The notes below the pieces were generated by a model. It saw only the letters and a list, made by a program, of their open reading frames with translations. It did no database searches and had not been told where the DNA came from. A program made the translations under genes and the position numbers. A stretch of DNA of 64,000 nucleotides, from contig NZ_OZ246980.1 in NCBI RefSeq assembly GCF_965232525.1, positions 3,782,001-3,846,000 on the forward strand, read 5' to 3'. Positions 54,447-63,722 of this stretch are shown piece by piece; the first letter of the stretch is position 1; each line of letters opens with the position of its first letter. Source of the DNA: Bauldia sp965232525 (GTDB lineage: Bacteria > Pseudomonadota > Alphaproteobacteria > Rhizobiales > Kaistiaceae).

Positions 54447-54767
54447 CTACTGCTTGAGAATACGACCGTTGGCCGCGTCAACAGTGAGCTTCTTCACCTT
54501 CCCCTTCGGTGACAGCACGTTCACCATATAGACAAGCCGGCCTCCGCGTTCGCAGAGCTTGGGCGGCGGCAGGATTTCTCCGCCGGCCGAGGCGCGAATC
54601 TGCCCGAGCATACGGGATAACGCCATCACTTGCCCGGATTGCACGGCCGCACGGGCTTCGCCGGCGGACAGGCAACCGGCCGCTTGGGCGGTCATGTCCG
54701 TCGTCGTCAGACCCGTTGTGAGCAATGCCATTCCGAGCAAAAGGGAGGGCAGCATCGTCCTTACCAT
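54447..54767 (-). CDS. Small exported PepSY-like protein
   Basis: A 106-residue secreted protein. The signal peptide (MLPSLLLGMALLTTGLTTTDMTAQA, cleavage near residue 29) is followed by CLSAGEARAAVQSGQVMALSRMLGQIRASAGGEILPPPKLCERGGRLVYMVNVLSPKGKVKKLTVDAANGRIL, which has the PepSY pattern (helix, then strand pair ending VDAxxGxIL). Cys32 and Cys72 could form a disulfide. ATG at 54767 gives the signal peptide; the frame is open 48 codons further without sense. Such proteins often precede a regulator/kinase pair and may modulate the sensor in the periplasm, which is inferred here from the 21-base spacing. Confidence 0.85.
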   Translation of the reverse strand: MVRTMLPSLLLGMALLTTGLTTTDMTAQAAGCLSAGEARAAVQSGQVMALSRMLGQIRASAGGEILPPPKLCERGGRLVYMVNVLSPKGKVKKLTVDAANGRILKQ

Positions 54768-55021
54768 GCGGCTTAGATAGGAAGCGGATGCTGAATGCGG
54801 GCTGAATGGGCGGCCGGTGTCGGCCGCCGACGGGCTCTGGAAGCGCTCGCCGATCACAACGGACGTCGGATGGCGGGAAGGAAAGCGGCGGGAGTTGTCT
54901 GGTTCATCCACACGGGCCCGGAGCAGGACGCGCCGCCAGGCGGCACCGCGCGTATCTTAAGAGCCCAGGCGGCGGCTGACGAGTCGCTCGCGGGCCAGGC
55001 GCTCGGCTCCGAAAACCGGCG

Positions 55022-56269
55022 TCAGAGTTCCTTCTCAGCCAGTTCGCGGAACCCGTCCGGCACCGACCCCGCGCGACCGAGAACCACGGAGCCGTAGCCC
55101 ACCGAGTCGCGGCCGAACCGCTCGCGGATCGAATCCACCGCCCTGTCCGCCAGCCATCGCGCCGCGCCGCGCCGGCTTCCTGGGCGGCGCTCTTCTCCGG
55201 TCAGGTCGAGCGGTAGATCGAGCTGAAGCGCCGCTTCGGTCTCAAGATGGGAAACGGAGATCCCCAACAGAGAGATGAAAGGCTCCTTCGGGTGCTCGGC
55301 CAGCGCAATGCGGACCAAATCCTCGGCGATCTCCGCCAGGGTGGTCGTCGTCGCGATCGGTTGCGGGAGGGTGATCGAACGGGTGACCGCGCGGAGATCG
55401 GCAAAGCGGACCCGGACGGTGACCGTGCGGCCCGATCGCGCTTTCGCCCGCAGGCGGGAGGCGACGCGGTCAGCGAGATGGCGCAAGGTGGGACGGAACA
55501 CAGCCTCGGCCGCCGGCTTGCGGCCGAGCGCCGACTGCGCCCCGGCCGACCGGGCGCGATGCCGTGTCTTGATTTGGCGCGGATCGCGGTTCCAGGCGAG
55601 CGCGGTCAGCTTGTCGCCGACCGCACGGCCGAGCAGCCGTTGGAGGGCACGCGGCGACGTTGCGGCGAGTTCACCGATCGTGTGGATGTGCTGTTCGGCG
55701 AGCCGCGCCTTGGCGACCGGTCCGACGCCCCACATCAACTCGACCGGCAGTCGGTGGAGGAACTGAAGCTCGCGTTCGGGGTCGACCAGAACCAGGCCGT
55801 CGGGCTTGGCGACTTGCGACGCGGTCTTGGCGAGATGCTTGGTCCGCGCCACGCCGACCGATATGGGAAGGCCGAGTTCCGCGCGGATCCTGCGGCGGAT
55901 TTTTGCCGCGACTTCCCCCGCCGCGCCGAACAGATGCTCCGTCCCCGCGACATCGGCGAAGGCTTCGTCGACCGATATCCGCTCGACCAGCGGCGTGTAG
56001 TCGCCCATGATCGCGATCGCCGCATCGCCAAGCCGCTGGTATTCCTCGAAGTGACCGCCGACAAAGATCAGCTCCGGGCATAGTTCCCGCGCCCGTCGGC
56101 TCGGCATGCCGCCATACACACCGAACGCCTTGGCTTCATAAGAGGCCGCCAGCACCACGCCGCCACCGACGGCGATCGGCCTGCCACGCAGCGACGGATC
56201 GAGCAACTGCTCGACCGATGCATAGAACGCGTCCAGATCCGCGTGAAGGATGGTCGCGGTCGCGCTCAT
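55022..56269 (-). CDS. dinB: DNA polymerase IV (Y family)
   Basis: A 415-residue translesion polymerase. ILHADLDAFYASVEQLLDPSLRGRPIAVGG at residues 7-36 holds the first catalytic Asp and the steric-gate Phe-Tyr pair; RISVDEAFADVAG at about 100-112 has the Asp-Glu pair. A helix-hairpin-helix thumb (WGVGPVAKARLAEQHIHTIGELA) and a little-finger domain follow. The C-terminus lacks an obvious beta-clamp motif of QxxLF form, and the final region ends DSVGYGSVVLGRAGSVPDGFRELAEKEL, as in alphaproteobacterial DinB proteins of this length. It is a single gene next to the phage-tail module. SOS control is usual; no LexA box was identified by eye. Confidence 0.95.
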   Translation of the reverse strand: MSATATILHADLDAFYASVEQLLDPSLRGRPIAVGGGVVLAASYEAKAFGVYGGMPSRRARELCPELIFVGGHFEEYQRLGDAAIAIMGDYTPLVERISVDEAFADVAGTEHLFGAAGEVAAKIRRRIRAELGLPISVGVARTKHLAKTASQVAKPDGLVLVDPERELQFLHRLPVELMWGVGPVAKARLAEQHIHTIGELAATSPRALQRLLGRAVGDKLTALAWNRDPRQIKTRHRARSAGAQSALGRKPAAEAVFRPTLRHLADRVASRLRAKARSGRTVTVRVRFADLRAVTRSITLPQPIATTTTLAEIAEDLVRIALAEHPKEPFISLLGISVSHLETEAALQLDLPLDLTGEERRPGSRRGAARWLADRAVDSIRERFGRDSVGYGSVVLGRAGSVPDGFRELAEKEL

Positions 56270-56390
56270 GGGGATGCTTCAACGACGATTGCGGCACTTC
56301 GTAGCGAAGATGGAACATATCATGAACACACTACAGCGGCCGTGGTCAAGAACGTGCCGCGTCGAGCCGGCTGAAGGCGGCTTGTCGACG

Positions 56391-56837
56391 TCAGGAGGAG
56401 CCGCCGGGATCCGGCGCCAGGATTACGGCCGGATCGGCACCGATTACCCCGAGGAGAGCCAGCGCATCCGGATCGTCGGCCCGGATGTCCGGCGTGGTGT
56501 AGAACCGTCGCCAGAGCGTCTGGTCGCTGGCGAGCGCAGTGTCGGCCGCTGCGACGAGCGCACCCGTTGGATCGGCGTCCTCCAGGCGACGCAGGATGCG
56601 GTAGGTCGGAACGCGCCAGCGGTTGCCCAACGGTCCCGGCAGCTTGTAGCCGCCAAGCCAGGTCGTCAGGTCGTCGGCGTTTGCCCGGGAAGGGACGCCG
56701 CCAGCGGAAATAAACGTCTGATAGCGCGGCGAGGCGATGCCCAGGTATGCGCCGTCTGCGCTGGACCAAACCCGCGTCTCGTCTCCATCGATGATCCAGA
56801 ACCAGTCATAAGGGTTGAAGTCGTCGTGGTGGCTCAT
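56391..56837 (-). CDS. Small tail-associated protein downstream of the tail fibre gene
   Basis: A 148-residue protein that I cannot place in a named family with confidence. It starts MSHHDDFNPYDWFWIIDGDETRVWSSADGAYLGIASPRYQTFISAGGVPSRANADDLTTWL, a pattern seen in small phage proteins encoded after tail fibre genes (short WxW and SxxxxY elements, then a helix-rich end). ATG at 56837 overlaps the stop of the tail-fibre gene by four bases (ATGA); the longer open frame upstream lies within that gene. A tail-fibre assembly or attachment accessory role is inferred from position. It is the last gene of the module before dinB. Confidence 0.75.
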   Translation of the reverse strand: MSHHDDFNPYDWFWIIDGDETRVWSSADGAYLGIASPRYQTFISAGGVPSRANADDLTTWLGGYKLPGPLGNRWRVPTYRILRRLEDADPTGALVAAADTALASDQTLWRRFYTTPDIRADDPDALALLGVIGADPAVILAPDPGGSS

Positions 56838-58375
56838 GCGATCACGGCTCCATTGTCGGCTGTGCCGGCCACGTCGCCCGGGAAGTATCCCGCGGCCGTC
56901 GCGTTGATCTTGCATCCGGCGTTGTAGTTAAGCTGATATTCCTTGCCGGTGGCGGCCCCGGTGAAGGTGGCGCCGGTCCAAGTGATGTCGCCACCGTTCA
57001 GCATGTCGAGGAACGCGACGGAGAAGTTCGGCGTCCCGGTGAGCGTCACGGTCTTGCCGGTGCAGCGCAGGATCCCGCCGTCGACGGTGCGGGCGTGGCG
57101 GGGCGCCCCGGCAGTGATCGCGTAATCATCGGTGATCATGATGAACCCGCCACGATAGGCGACAATGTGCGCGACCGTGGCACCCGTCCCGAAGATCAGG
57201 CCACTCCCCATGTAGAGCGTTCCCGTCTCGCAGGAGAGGCCATACGCACCGGCGACGCTGGCCGTGATCGTCAGATGCTGGACGGTGCAGCGCGCGTAGG
57301 ATGGGACGTGGATCGCGCCGATGAAGCCGCCGGCATTGTTGTTGACGATGACGTTCGCCGGCGTGACCGGATTCCCCTCGATCACGAGGTCTTCCCGCGT
57401 CGCCTGTCCAACACACACGGGCACGGTATGGGCACCGTTATAGGTCCCGTCCGCCAGCCTGACAGTGACCGCGTAGCCGCTGAAGTCGATGGTGGCACAG
57501 ACATCCAGGGCTTTCTGCAGCGTGAGGAACGCACCGGCGCCCAATGACAGGCCGTTGTTACTGTCGCTGCCGAGCGTCGCATCGACGTAGTACGTACGGT
57601 CAGCGCTTAGCGCTTCGCGCGGCGTGAAACCGAGCGACGCCTGTTTCTCCGCGGCGAGTTCATCGACGGCGGCTTGAACATCGCTGGCCGTGAGGCCTGA
57701 CGTCGCATTGTCGTAAAGGATGGTCGAGACGCCGGTATCCTTGTCGATCCGGATCGACTCCACCCAGCTGCTTCCGTTGGCCGAAACCTTGAAGACGAAG
57801 TCGGTGTCGCCCGCCAGGCCAACCTCGGCCCGTCCTGAAAAACCGCTCTGAAACAGAAGAGAGGCGGTGTCGCCGTCCGCCTCCTTGTTGACGACGAAAC
57901 GCACATCTCCATCGCCGCCGCTCCCGACCTCCAGACCATTGAACAGCACCGCGTTCGACCGAACCGCCAGGCGGTTGGTGGCATCCGCTGTGGCGTTGAT
58001 CCCGAACTGATCCACCGGACCCAGGAACCCGCCGATGCCTGACCATGCGCCGGCACTGAAAACCAGGGCACCGGAGGCTGCTTGATCGAAGGCGATCCAT
58101 CCGACTAACGGCGTATAGAACGCCCAGGCGCCGTCCTGAAAGGCGGCGACATCGTTTTGGTGTCCGGACCAGTCACCCGTCGCGCCGGCCGGCACAATGT
58201 AGCGATCGCCCTCCGCAGGGCTCACCGGCGGATCGGTCAGAGTCGAATCGATGACCGTAATCGACACCAGGGCGTCGAGCCGGCGGAGCGCTTCGTTGTG
58301 AGTGACGTGCTTCTGAGCCTGGGCCCCGGCGAGGTACGGCAGGCCGAGCGTCGGCGAAGCGAGTGGATCAGACAT
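56834..58375 (-). CDS. DUF2793-containing tail fibre protein with beta-helix C-terminus
   Basis: A 513-residue protein. The N-terminal DUF2793 domain (about 1-115) reads SPTLGLPYLAGAQAQKHVTHNEALRRLDALV and includes AEGDRYIVPAGATGDWSGHQNDVAAFQDGAWAFYTP. A linker region leads to YYVDATLGSDSNNGLSLGAGAFLTLQKALD near residue 265, a typical entry to a right-handed parallel beta-helix, which fills the rest with many short strands. DUF2793 proteins serve as tail fibres in GTA particles of Rhodobacter capsulatus. ATG at 58375 overlaps the host-specificity gene's stop by eight bases. The beta-helix probably recognises a surface polysaccharide. Confidence 0.9.
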   Translation of the reverse strand: MSDPLASPTLGLPYLAGAQAQKHVTHNEALRRLDALVSITVIDSTLTDPPVSPAEGDRYIVPAGATGDWSGHQNDVAAFQDGAWAFYTPLVGWIAFDQAASGALVFSAGAWSGIGGFLGPVDQFGINATADATNRLAVRSNAVLFNGLEVGSGGDGDVRFVVNKEADGDTASLLFQSGFSGRAEVGLAGDTDFVFKVSANGSSWVESIRIDKDTGVSTILYDNATSGLTASDVQAAVDELAAEKQASLGFTPREALSADRTYYVDATLGSDSNNGLSLGAGAFLTLQKALDVCATIDFSGYAVTVRLADGTYNGAHTVPVCVGQATREDLVIEGNPVTPANVIVNNNAGGFIGAIHVPSYARCTVQHLTITASVAGAYGLSCETGTLYMGSGLIFGTGATVAHIVAYRGGFIMITDDYAITAGAPRHARTVDGGILRCTGKTVTLTGTPNFSVAFLDMLNGGDITWTGATFTGAATGKEYQLNYNAGCKINATAAGYFPGDVAGTADNGAVIA

Positions 58376-61300
58376 CGAGGGTCCTCTCGAGCGCCAGCCC
58401 GGGTCCCTCGGTCGGGCTGATCTGTTGCAGACGAAGGGTGAGTTGAACGGGCGGTGCGCCGAAGTCGGAAACCTGATCGGTGGTCGGGTAAACCCAGGCC
58501 GGCTCCGACACCGTCGCGGTGCGGACCGTGGCACCGTTGTCGAGGACCGTCACCAGGTATGATTCCGCGGTCTCGCCGAGCGGCACTTCGACCGGCTCCC
58601 AGGGGTCGCCGCCAATCCGGGTCTGGCGAATCCATCCGACGGCGACGTCATTGGAACCGGACTGGCGGACCGCGGTCAGATGCACCGGCGGCAGGCACGT
58701 CAGCCCGCGCCGCGCGGGTACAAGTTCGACATCGACGAAATCTTCCGGATCGTAGACCGCGCCCGCCGGACCGCAGCGGGCGGTGAGCGACAACGTCGAT
58801 TCCGCCTCGCTGATCTCCAGCGGTTCGATCGCGCCGTCGAGCAGAACGAACGTGGCGCCGACCGCGTGCCCGGCAGCCGCAACATCGCCGGTGCCGGCCT
58901 GGCCGCGCAGCAGCCCTTCCAGGCGCCAGCGGTCCGTGTCGACCAGCGTTGCGGTCCGGAACTGGATCACCTCGAAGCCGGTCGCCGTGCTCCCGATGGC
59001 CGCGGCATTGCCGCCGTTGAGCACGGCGAGGTCCGGAAGGCCTGCCAACGCGCCGCCATAAAGCTGCACCTCGATCGCGCTGGCCATGTCCCAGCGCCCC
59101 ACTGGTCCGGAGCTGAGCGCCGCTTCCAGTTCGCCGATCACGGCCCGACGCTCGATCGCTTGCCGGGCGACGAACCCGCTGTCGGTCGTTCCGAGCGCAA
59201 TCGCCACCGGCCCCGTCCAGGGCTCTGCGAACGCCGCCGTCCGTGGTGCGAATGGCGTCTCCTCGCCGGTCAGCAGCGGCAGGTCCATGAACACCATCGC
59301 CGGCTGCGACGGAAACGGACCCGGAGACGGCAGGATGACCCGCGCGCCACCCGGGGCGGCGGTGATGATCGACGGCTCGATGCTGCGGCCTTCGATCCGG
59401 CGAACCAGCGCGTCTTCGACCCGGGTTACGAGCACGGTGCGGCTAACCCCGTCCGCGTCGACATCGCAGATGTCGGCCGGCTCGAGTCCGAGCGCGCTGC
59501 CAGCCAGCGCAAAGCTGTAGGTCTCCCGCCCCGCCCAGAGGTCCTGCAGGATCGACTCCGCCAACCCGTTGGCGACTGCATGCCCCATCGCGGCGGTCGT
59601 CGCCCGAACCTGCGTGCGTCCGCTGCCTGTGACCAGACGGCGTGCCGTCGTCGCCGTGGCGCGATAGTCGGCGAGCGGATCGTCAAAACCGATGGAGATC
59701 TCCGCCGGAAGCTCGCTTTCCTGCGCCCGGCGGACGGTGACCAGCGGCGCGCTTTCGTCCTCGGCGAGATCGCCCTCGCCAATCGCCGTCGCCGCCTTAC
59801 GCCCGCGCCGGACGAAACGGATCGCGTCGCTGGTCTCGAACGCTTCGAACATCATCAGCGCGGCAAGCGGTTCGAGCGCCCGGCGCGCGGAAACGATGTT
59901 GTCGACCAGGTAGCCGTCGATCACCCCGTCGAGCTCGCCGACATCGTAGTCCGCGATTCCGTAATCCTTGAGGATTTGCTTGACGAGTTCGGATGCCGGC
60001 GCCGACCCCAGCCGCCCGGTAACCCAGTGCCCCGTGTCCCAGTTCTCCCCGTCCGACCAGATGTCGAGCAGATATGGAAAGGCCGGAAACGGGCGCGCAT
60101 CCCAGGTCCAGACATGGCTCATGTCTTGTTCGAGCATCCGACCGCTGTAGCCGGATGCCGAAGGGTTGCTCCCGCCGACATAGTCGGTGTCGTCCGGGTC
60201 GAAATAGGTGAGCATCGTCTCGAGGAAACGACGCTGGATGAGGTCGTCGCGCGCGCCGGTCGAATAGTATGGAACAGCGCTCTCCGACGACTTCGGATCG
60301 GGAAAGACGTTCGGCTGGTTGGCGCCCTTGTCGACCGCGGGACAGCCGACCTCGGTGAACCAGATCGGCTTGCTCTCCGGCACCCAGGCGGTCGGGCCGC
60401 CGGCTTCGGTTCCGCCGGGGCGATTGACGTGCTGGTTCTGCCACCAGTTCTTCAGGTCCTTGTAGCGAAACACCCACGGCTTGCCGTGCGCGCCGTCGGT
60501 GATCGCGGTGCGGACCTGATCGTTCCGGTTCGATTTGTTGACGTAGTACCAGTCGAATCCTTCGCCGCCGGCGACGTTGGTCCTGAGATACGCCGTGCTC
60601 CGTCCGTTGTCCCAGGTCGCCCCGTCGAGATGGCCGCTGCCGTCGCGCCAGTCGGCGAGCGGCATGTAGTTGTCGATGCCGATGGCGTCGATTGCGCTGC
60701 TCGCCCACAGCGGATCGAGATGGAAGTAGACGTCGCCCGATCCGTCGTCGGGCTGGTGGCCGAAATACTCGCTCCAGTCGGCCCCGTAGGAGAGCCGCAC
60801 CGACGATCCGAGCACGGTGCGGACATCCGTCGCCAGATCGACCAGGGCATCGACGAACGGATAATCGGATGCGCTAGAGCGCAACGTGGAGAGGCCCCGC
60901 ATCTCCGACCCGATCAGGAACGCGTCGACCACGCCGGCCGCCTTGCACAGATACGCATTGTGCAGGATGAGCCGACGGTAGGACCACTCGTTCGGACCGG
61001 TGTAGACGACCGTGTCACCGTTCAGCGAGAAGTCGCCCGGTGTCGCCGTGCCGACGAAACTCGCCACCTGATCCGCCGCCGCGCCGGTCTTGTCCGGCGA
61101 GCCCGGCTGCCCCGGCGCCTTCGATGCGGTGATCCGCCCGCGCCACGGATAAGTCGCCTGCTCGGCCCCGCCATAGGGATCGTTCAGCCCATTCCCGCTC
61201 GGGATGTCCATCATGATGAACGGGATGAACAGGACCTTGAGGCCCCGGTTGTCGAGATTGCGCATCGCCGCGATCAGCGAGGCATCGCTCGGTGTCCCGC

Positions 61301-62288
61301 CATAGGCCGGCCGGCCCTGATGTTCGCTCACCAGTCGCGCGGTGGCTCGGGTCAACCCGGCCGCCCGCCAGGCGACCGTCGTCTCGATGGTCCGTGTCGT
61401 GACGCCCGGCTGGATGGTGCAGTGATTGGCGCGTAGATCGTCGCCGAACCAGGTCGCGACGAGACCGACGCTCGATAGGTTCGGACACAGCGCCTTCAGT
61501 TCGCCGACCGATGCATCCCAGTCGGTCTGGGCGCGGTCGGTGTGCCGGGTGAGCGGCACCCGGTGACCGGGTTTCTTGATCTCCTTGACCGGCGTCGGCG
61601 AGTAGCCGAATTCGGTGGCGCCGGGGATCATGGTAATCCCGCGCACCTTCTTCTCAAGCCGCCCGACGGAGCGAATGACCTCGAACGACAGCATCGGAAT
61701 GCGGTTGCCGAATTTCTCCAGCGGCAGCCGCTCGAAGACAACATACGTCGTCCCGCGATAGCCCGGTGTCTTGTTGCTACCCTGCTTGGCTTCGATGAGG
61801 CTGTCGGGATCCTGACCCTCCCCGCCCTCGTAGATCCGCACGTTTGCGCCGGCCATGTTGAACGGACGCCCGTCGGCCCAGACGCGACCGACCCGGTCGA
61901 TCTTGCCCTCGCACAGGCCGACGGCGAAGTTGGCGTAGTAGCTGTAGCGTTTGATTGTGGTCTCGTTGCCGCCACCACCGCCGCCCCCTTTCCCGCCTCC
62001 GCCGGTGGTCTCCTCGGTCACCTCCTCCTCGAAGCGCGTCGCCCATATCACCTGACCGGCGACTCGGACGCGGCCGTAGACGCGCGGCATCGGCGCGCCC
62101 TCGCGCGAACTTTGGACATCGAGGTCGGAGAGCCGGCCGGTTTCCAGCGTCTGCTGCTCGGGCCCGAACAGCGACTGGTCGATGGCGTAGCCGGCGATCG
62201 CGCCGGCGGCGCGCCCGATCGCGACGCCGACCGGGCCGAACAGGCCGCCGACCACCGCGCCGGCCGTGGAAAGGAGGAGCGTCGCCAT
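58368..62288 (-). CDS. GTA/phage host-specificity protein with TIM-barrel domain (orfg15-like)
   Basis: A 1306-residue tail-tip protein. The N-terminal glycine-rich part (STAGAVVGGLFGPVGVAIGRAAGAIAGYAIDQ) is followed by a tail-protein domain (RGITMIPGATEFGYSP), then the GTA TIM-barrel-like domain (around 230-760), in which YPWRGRIT and KPIWFTEVGCPAVDKGANQPNVFPDPKSSES with a candidate catalytic Glu are visible. A long C-terminal receptor-binding part with fibronectin-like strands follows. This is the orfg15 architecture of gene transfer agents. ATG at 62288 shares one base with the NlpC/P60 stop; the longer frame upstream lies within that gene. It precedes the fibre gene. Confidence 0.93.
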   Translation of the reverse strand: MATLLLSTAGAVVGGLFGPVGVAIGRAAGAIAGYAIDQSLFGPEQQTLETGRLSDLDVQSSREGAPMPRVYGRVRVAGQVIWATRFEEEVTEETTGGGGKGGGGGGGNETTIKRYSYYANFAVGLCEGKIDRVGRVWADGRPFNMAGANVRIYEGGEGQDPDSLIEAKQGSNKTPGYRGTTYVVFERLPLEKFGNRIPMLSFEVIRSVGRLEKKVRGITMIPGATEFGYSPTPVKEIKKPGHRVPLTRHTDRAQTDWDASVGELKALCPNLSSVGLVATWFGDDLRANHCTIQPGVTTRTIETTVAWRAAGLTRATARLVSEHQGRPAYGGTPSDASLIAAMRNLDNRGLKVLFIPFIMMDIPSGNGLNDPYGGAEQATYPWRGRITASKAPGQPGSPDKTGAAADQVASFVGTATPGDFSLNGDTVVYTGPNEWSYRRLILHNAYLCKAAGVVDAFLIGSEMRGLSTLRSSASDYPFVDALVDLATDVRTVLGSSVRLSYGADWSEYFGHQPDDGSGDVYFHLDPLWASSAIDAIGIDNYMPLADWRDGSGHLDGATWDNGRSTAYLRTNVAGGEGFDWYYVNKSNRNDQVRTAITDGAHGKPWVFRYKDLKNWWQNQHVNRPGGTEAGGPTAWVPESKPIWFTEVGCPAVDKGANQPNVFPDPKSSESAVPYYSTGARDDLIQRRFLETMLTYFDPDDTDYVGGSNPSASGYSGRMLEQDMSHVWTWDARPFPAFPYLLDIWSDGENWDTGHWVTGRLGSAPASELVKQILKDYGIADYDVGELDGVIDGYLVDNIVSARRALEPLAALMMFEAFETSDAIRFVRRGRKAATAIGEGDLAEDESAPLVTVRRAQESELPAEISIGFDDPLADYRATATTARRLVTGSGRTQVRATTAAMGHAVANGLAESILQDLWAGRETYSFALAGSALGLEPADICDVDADGVSRTVLVTRVEDALVRRIEGRSIEPSIITAAPGGARVILPSPGPFPSQPAMVFMDLPLLTGEETPFAPRTAAFAEPWTGPVAIALGTTDSGFVARQAIERRAVIGELEAALSSGPVGRWDMASAIEVQLYGGALAGLPDLAVLNGGNAAAIGSTATGFEVIQFRTATLVDTDRWRLEGLLRGQAGTGDVAAAGHAVGATFVLLDGAIEPLEISEAESTLSLTARCGPAGAVYDPEDFVDVELVPARRGLTCLPPVHLTAVRQSGSNDVAVGWIRQTRIGGDPWEPVEVPLGETAESYLVTVLDNGATVRTATVSEPAWVYPTTDQVSDFGAPPVQLTLRLQQISPTEGPGLALERTLDV

Positions 62289-62734
62289 CAGTCGGTGATC
62301 CCCGGAAACGAAAAAGCAAAGGCGGCGCGTCGCCGCCACCACGGGCTCAGCGCCACGGCAGCGACAGCGGCCCCCTGCTGCGCGTGAATCATGCGGCCAT
62401 CGTTCGCGACGATCGCCGCATGTTTGGCGGGTAGCGTCGGGCGCCAGCGGAACAGCAGCACGTCACCGTCGCGCGCCGCGTCGAGCGCAGCGGGACACAG
62501 GTGCCGCCCGGCCGCGGCGGCGAGCGTCTCTTCACCGTGGGCTTCGGTCCAGTCCGGCGTGTAAGGCGTCAGCGGCTCGGGCTCCGGCCCGACTAGGTCC
62601 CGCCACACCCCGCGGATCAGACCGAGGCAGTCGCAGCCGACGCCTTTCAGCGACGCCTGGTGCCGGTAGGGTGTGCCCACCCAGCTCTCGGCGGCCGCCA
62701 CCACCGCAGCCCGGGTCAGAACTGACCCGCTCAT
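62288..62734 (-). CDS. NlpC/P60-family peptidase of a GTA/phage tail (orfg14-like)
   Basis: A 148-residue cysteine peptidase. The catalytic Cys36 lies in LKGVGCDCLGLIRGVW, following AAAESWVGTPYRHQAS at residues 14-28. The His is probably in PAKHAAIVANDGRMIHAQQGAAV near 110. This short form corresponds to the GTA g14 peptidase thought to cut peptidoglycan during DNA entry. The stop is adjacent to the host-specificity gene start (TGATG), and its own start overlaps the DUF2163 stop by four bases, as in GTA clusters. Confidence 0.93.
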   Translation of the reverse strand: MSGSVLTRAAVVAAAESWVGTPYRHQASLKGVGCDCLGLIRGVWRDLVGPEPEPLTPYTPDWTEAHGEETLAAAAGRHLCPAALDAARDGDVLLFRWRPTLPAKHAAIVANDGRMIHAQQGAAVAAVALSPWWRRRAAFAFSFPGITD

Positions 62735-63621
62735 TCGATCACCGGCTTGCCGTTATTGCCGTCGCCCTGGCGCGCGTAGGAGAGCGTGAAGTCGTTGCCT
62801 GGCATGTGGGGAAAGCCTCTAAAATTCAATCCGTTGTCGAATTTCTTTCGACAGGTTTCGAACCGCTTGTCGCAGCCCGCGGTCATCGCGAAGGCGTCGC
62901 CCGGCGCGATCACAGCGTGCATCGGCTGCCAGAGTTCGATGATCGCATCGCCGCTTTGTCTGCGGTGGGCGCGCACCTCCGCGCCCTGCCCGGCGTTGTC
63001 GCCGCCGGTCCAGGTCAACAGACCGCGGTCGAACCAGGCGGTCTCGAAGCCGTCGAGCCCGGTGGCCGAGAATCGCCGTCGGTCGTCGGCCGACACAACG
63101 GAGCCCGTTGCCCTGTAGTCGGCGTGATCGAGATTGACGCCGCACCGGGCATCGCCGACATCCGCGTCGCAGGTCGGACGGAAGGCGCGGCCACGCGTCT
63201 CGTCGAGCTGCGCCGCCAGACCACGGACCTCGGCCCGGAAGGCGCCGTCCTCGCGGACTACTTCGCCCAGATGGCCTTTGCGCAACAGTTGCCGCTCGGA
63301 CGGCGTCTGCCAATTGACCCGATAGACTTGGACCTCGGCGTGGTCGTAACGGCCGGCCGCCAGGTCATCGGCATCGAGCCGGTCGGAAGACAGCGCTCCG
63401 GCCACCTCCATGCCGCCCACCGCGAACCCGGTGGCACTGACCGCCTCGCTAGCGTCGAAGCCGGACACCGGCTCGTAGTCTGTGCCGCTGAACGACACCG
63501 GCCGATCGTGGTCGGTGAAGCCGAGGACGGTTCCGTCGGTCCGCTTGATCCGCCAGCAATGGCACAGCGTCGTCACGCCGGCCGCCAGGTGGGCGGCCAG
63601 AGCCGGATCGATCTCACGCAT
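62731..63621 (-). CDS. DUF2163 tail protein (GTA orfg13-like)
   Basis: A 296-residue phage/GTA tail protein. MREIDPALAAHLAAGVTTLCHCWRIKRTDGTVLGFTDHDRPVSFSGTDYEP is the usual DUF2163 N-terminus. The family C-terminal motif is seen as AGCDKRFETCRKKFDNGLNFRGFPHMPGNDF with paired cysteines (at CDKR and FETC). In GTA particles of R. capsulatus the orthologue is a hub or baseplate component with an iron-sulfur-binding-like Cys cluster. Order DUF2163-NlpC/P60-TIM barrel fits GTA genes 13-15. The gene upstream is not the usual DUF2460 partner. Confidence 0.93.
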   Translation of the reverse strand: MREIDPALAAHLAAGVTTLCHCWRIKRTDGTVLGFTDHDRPVSFSGTDYEPVSGFDASEAVSATGFAVGGMEVAGALSSDRLDADDLAAGRYDHAEVQVYRVNWQTPSERQLLRKGHLGEVVREDGAFRAEVRGLAAQLDETRGRAFRPTCDADVGDARCGVNLDHADYRATGSVVSADDRRRFSATGLDGFETAWFDRGLLTWTGGDNAGQGAEVRAHRRQSGDAIIELWQPMHAVIAPGDAFAMTAGCDKRFETCRKKFDNGLNFRGFPHMPGNDFTLSYARQGDGNNGKPVIE

Positions 63622-63722
63622 GGGATGTCTCTCGGGTTAGGGTCTCGCAGCGCCGCCGATCACGATTGCGGACGCGATGGCGGCGACCGGAACGGCCTCA
63701 CGGTTCACAACGGACGATCGTG

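Noticed and set aside
58680..61436. A 918-codon plus-strand open frame
   Set aside because: It is antisense to the orfg15-like gene and rich in Arg, Pro, Asp and His, as expected when GC-rich coding DNA is read on the other strand. No domain is recognisable.
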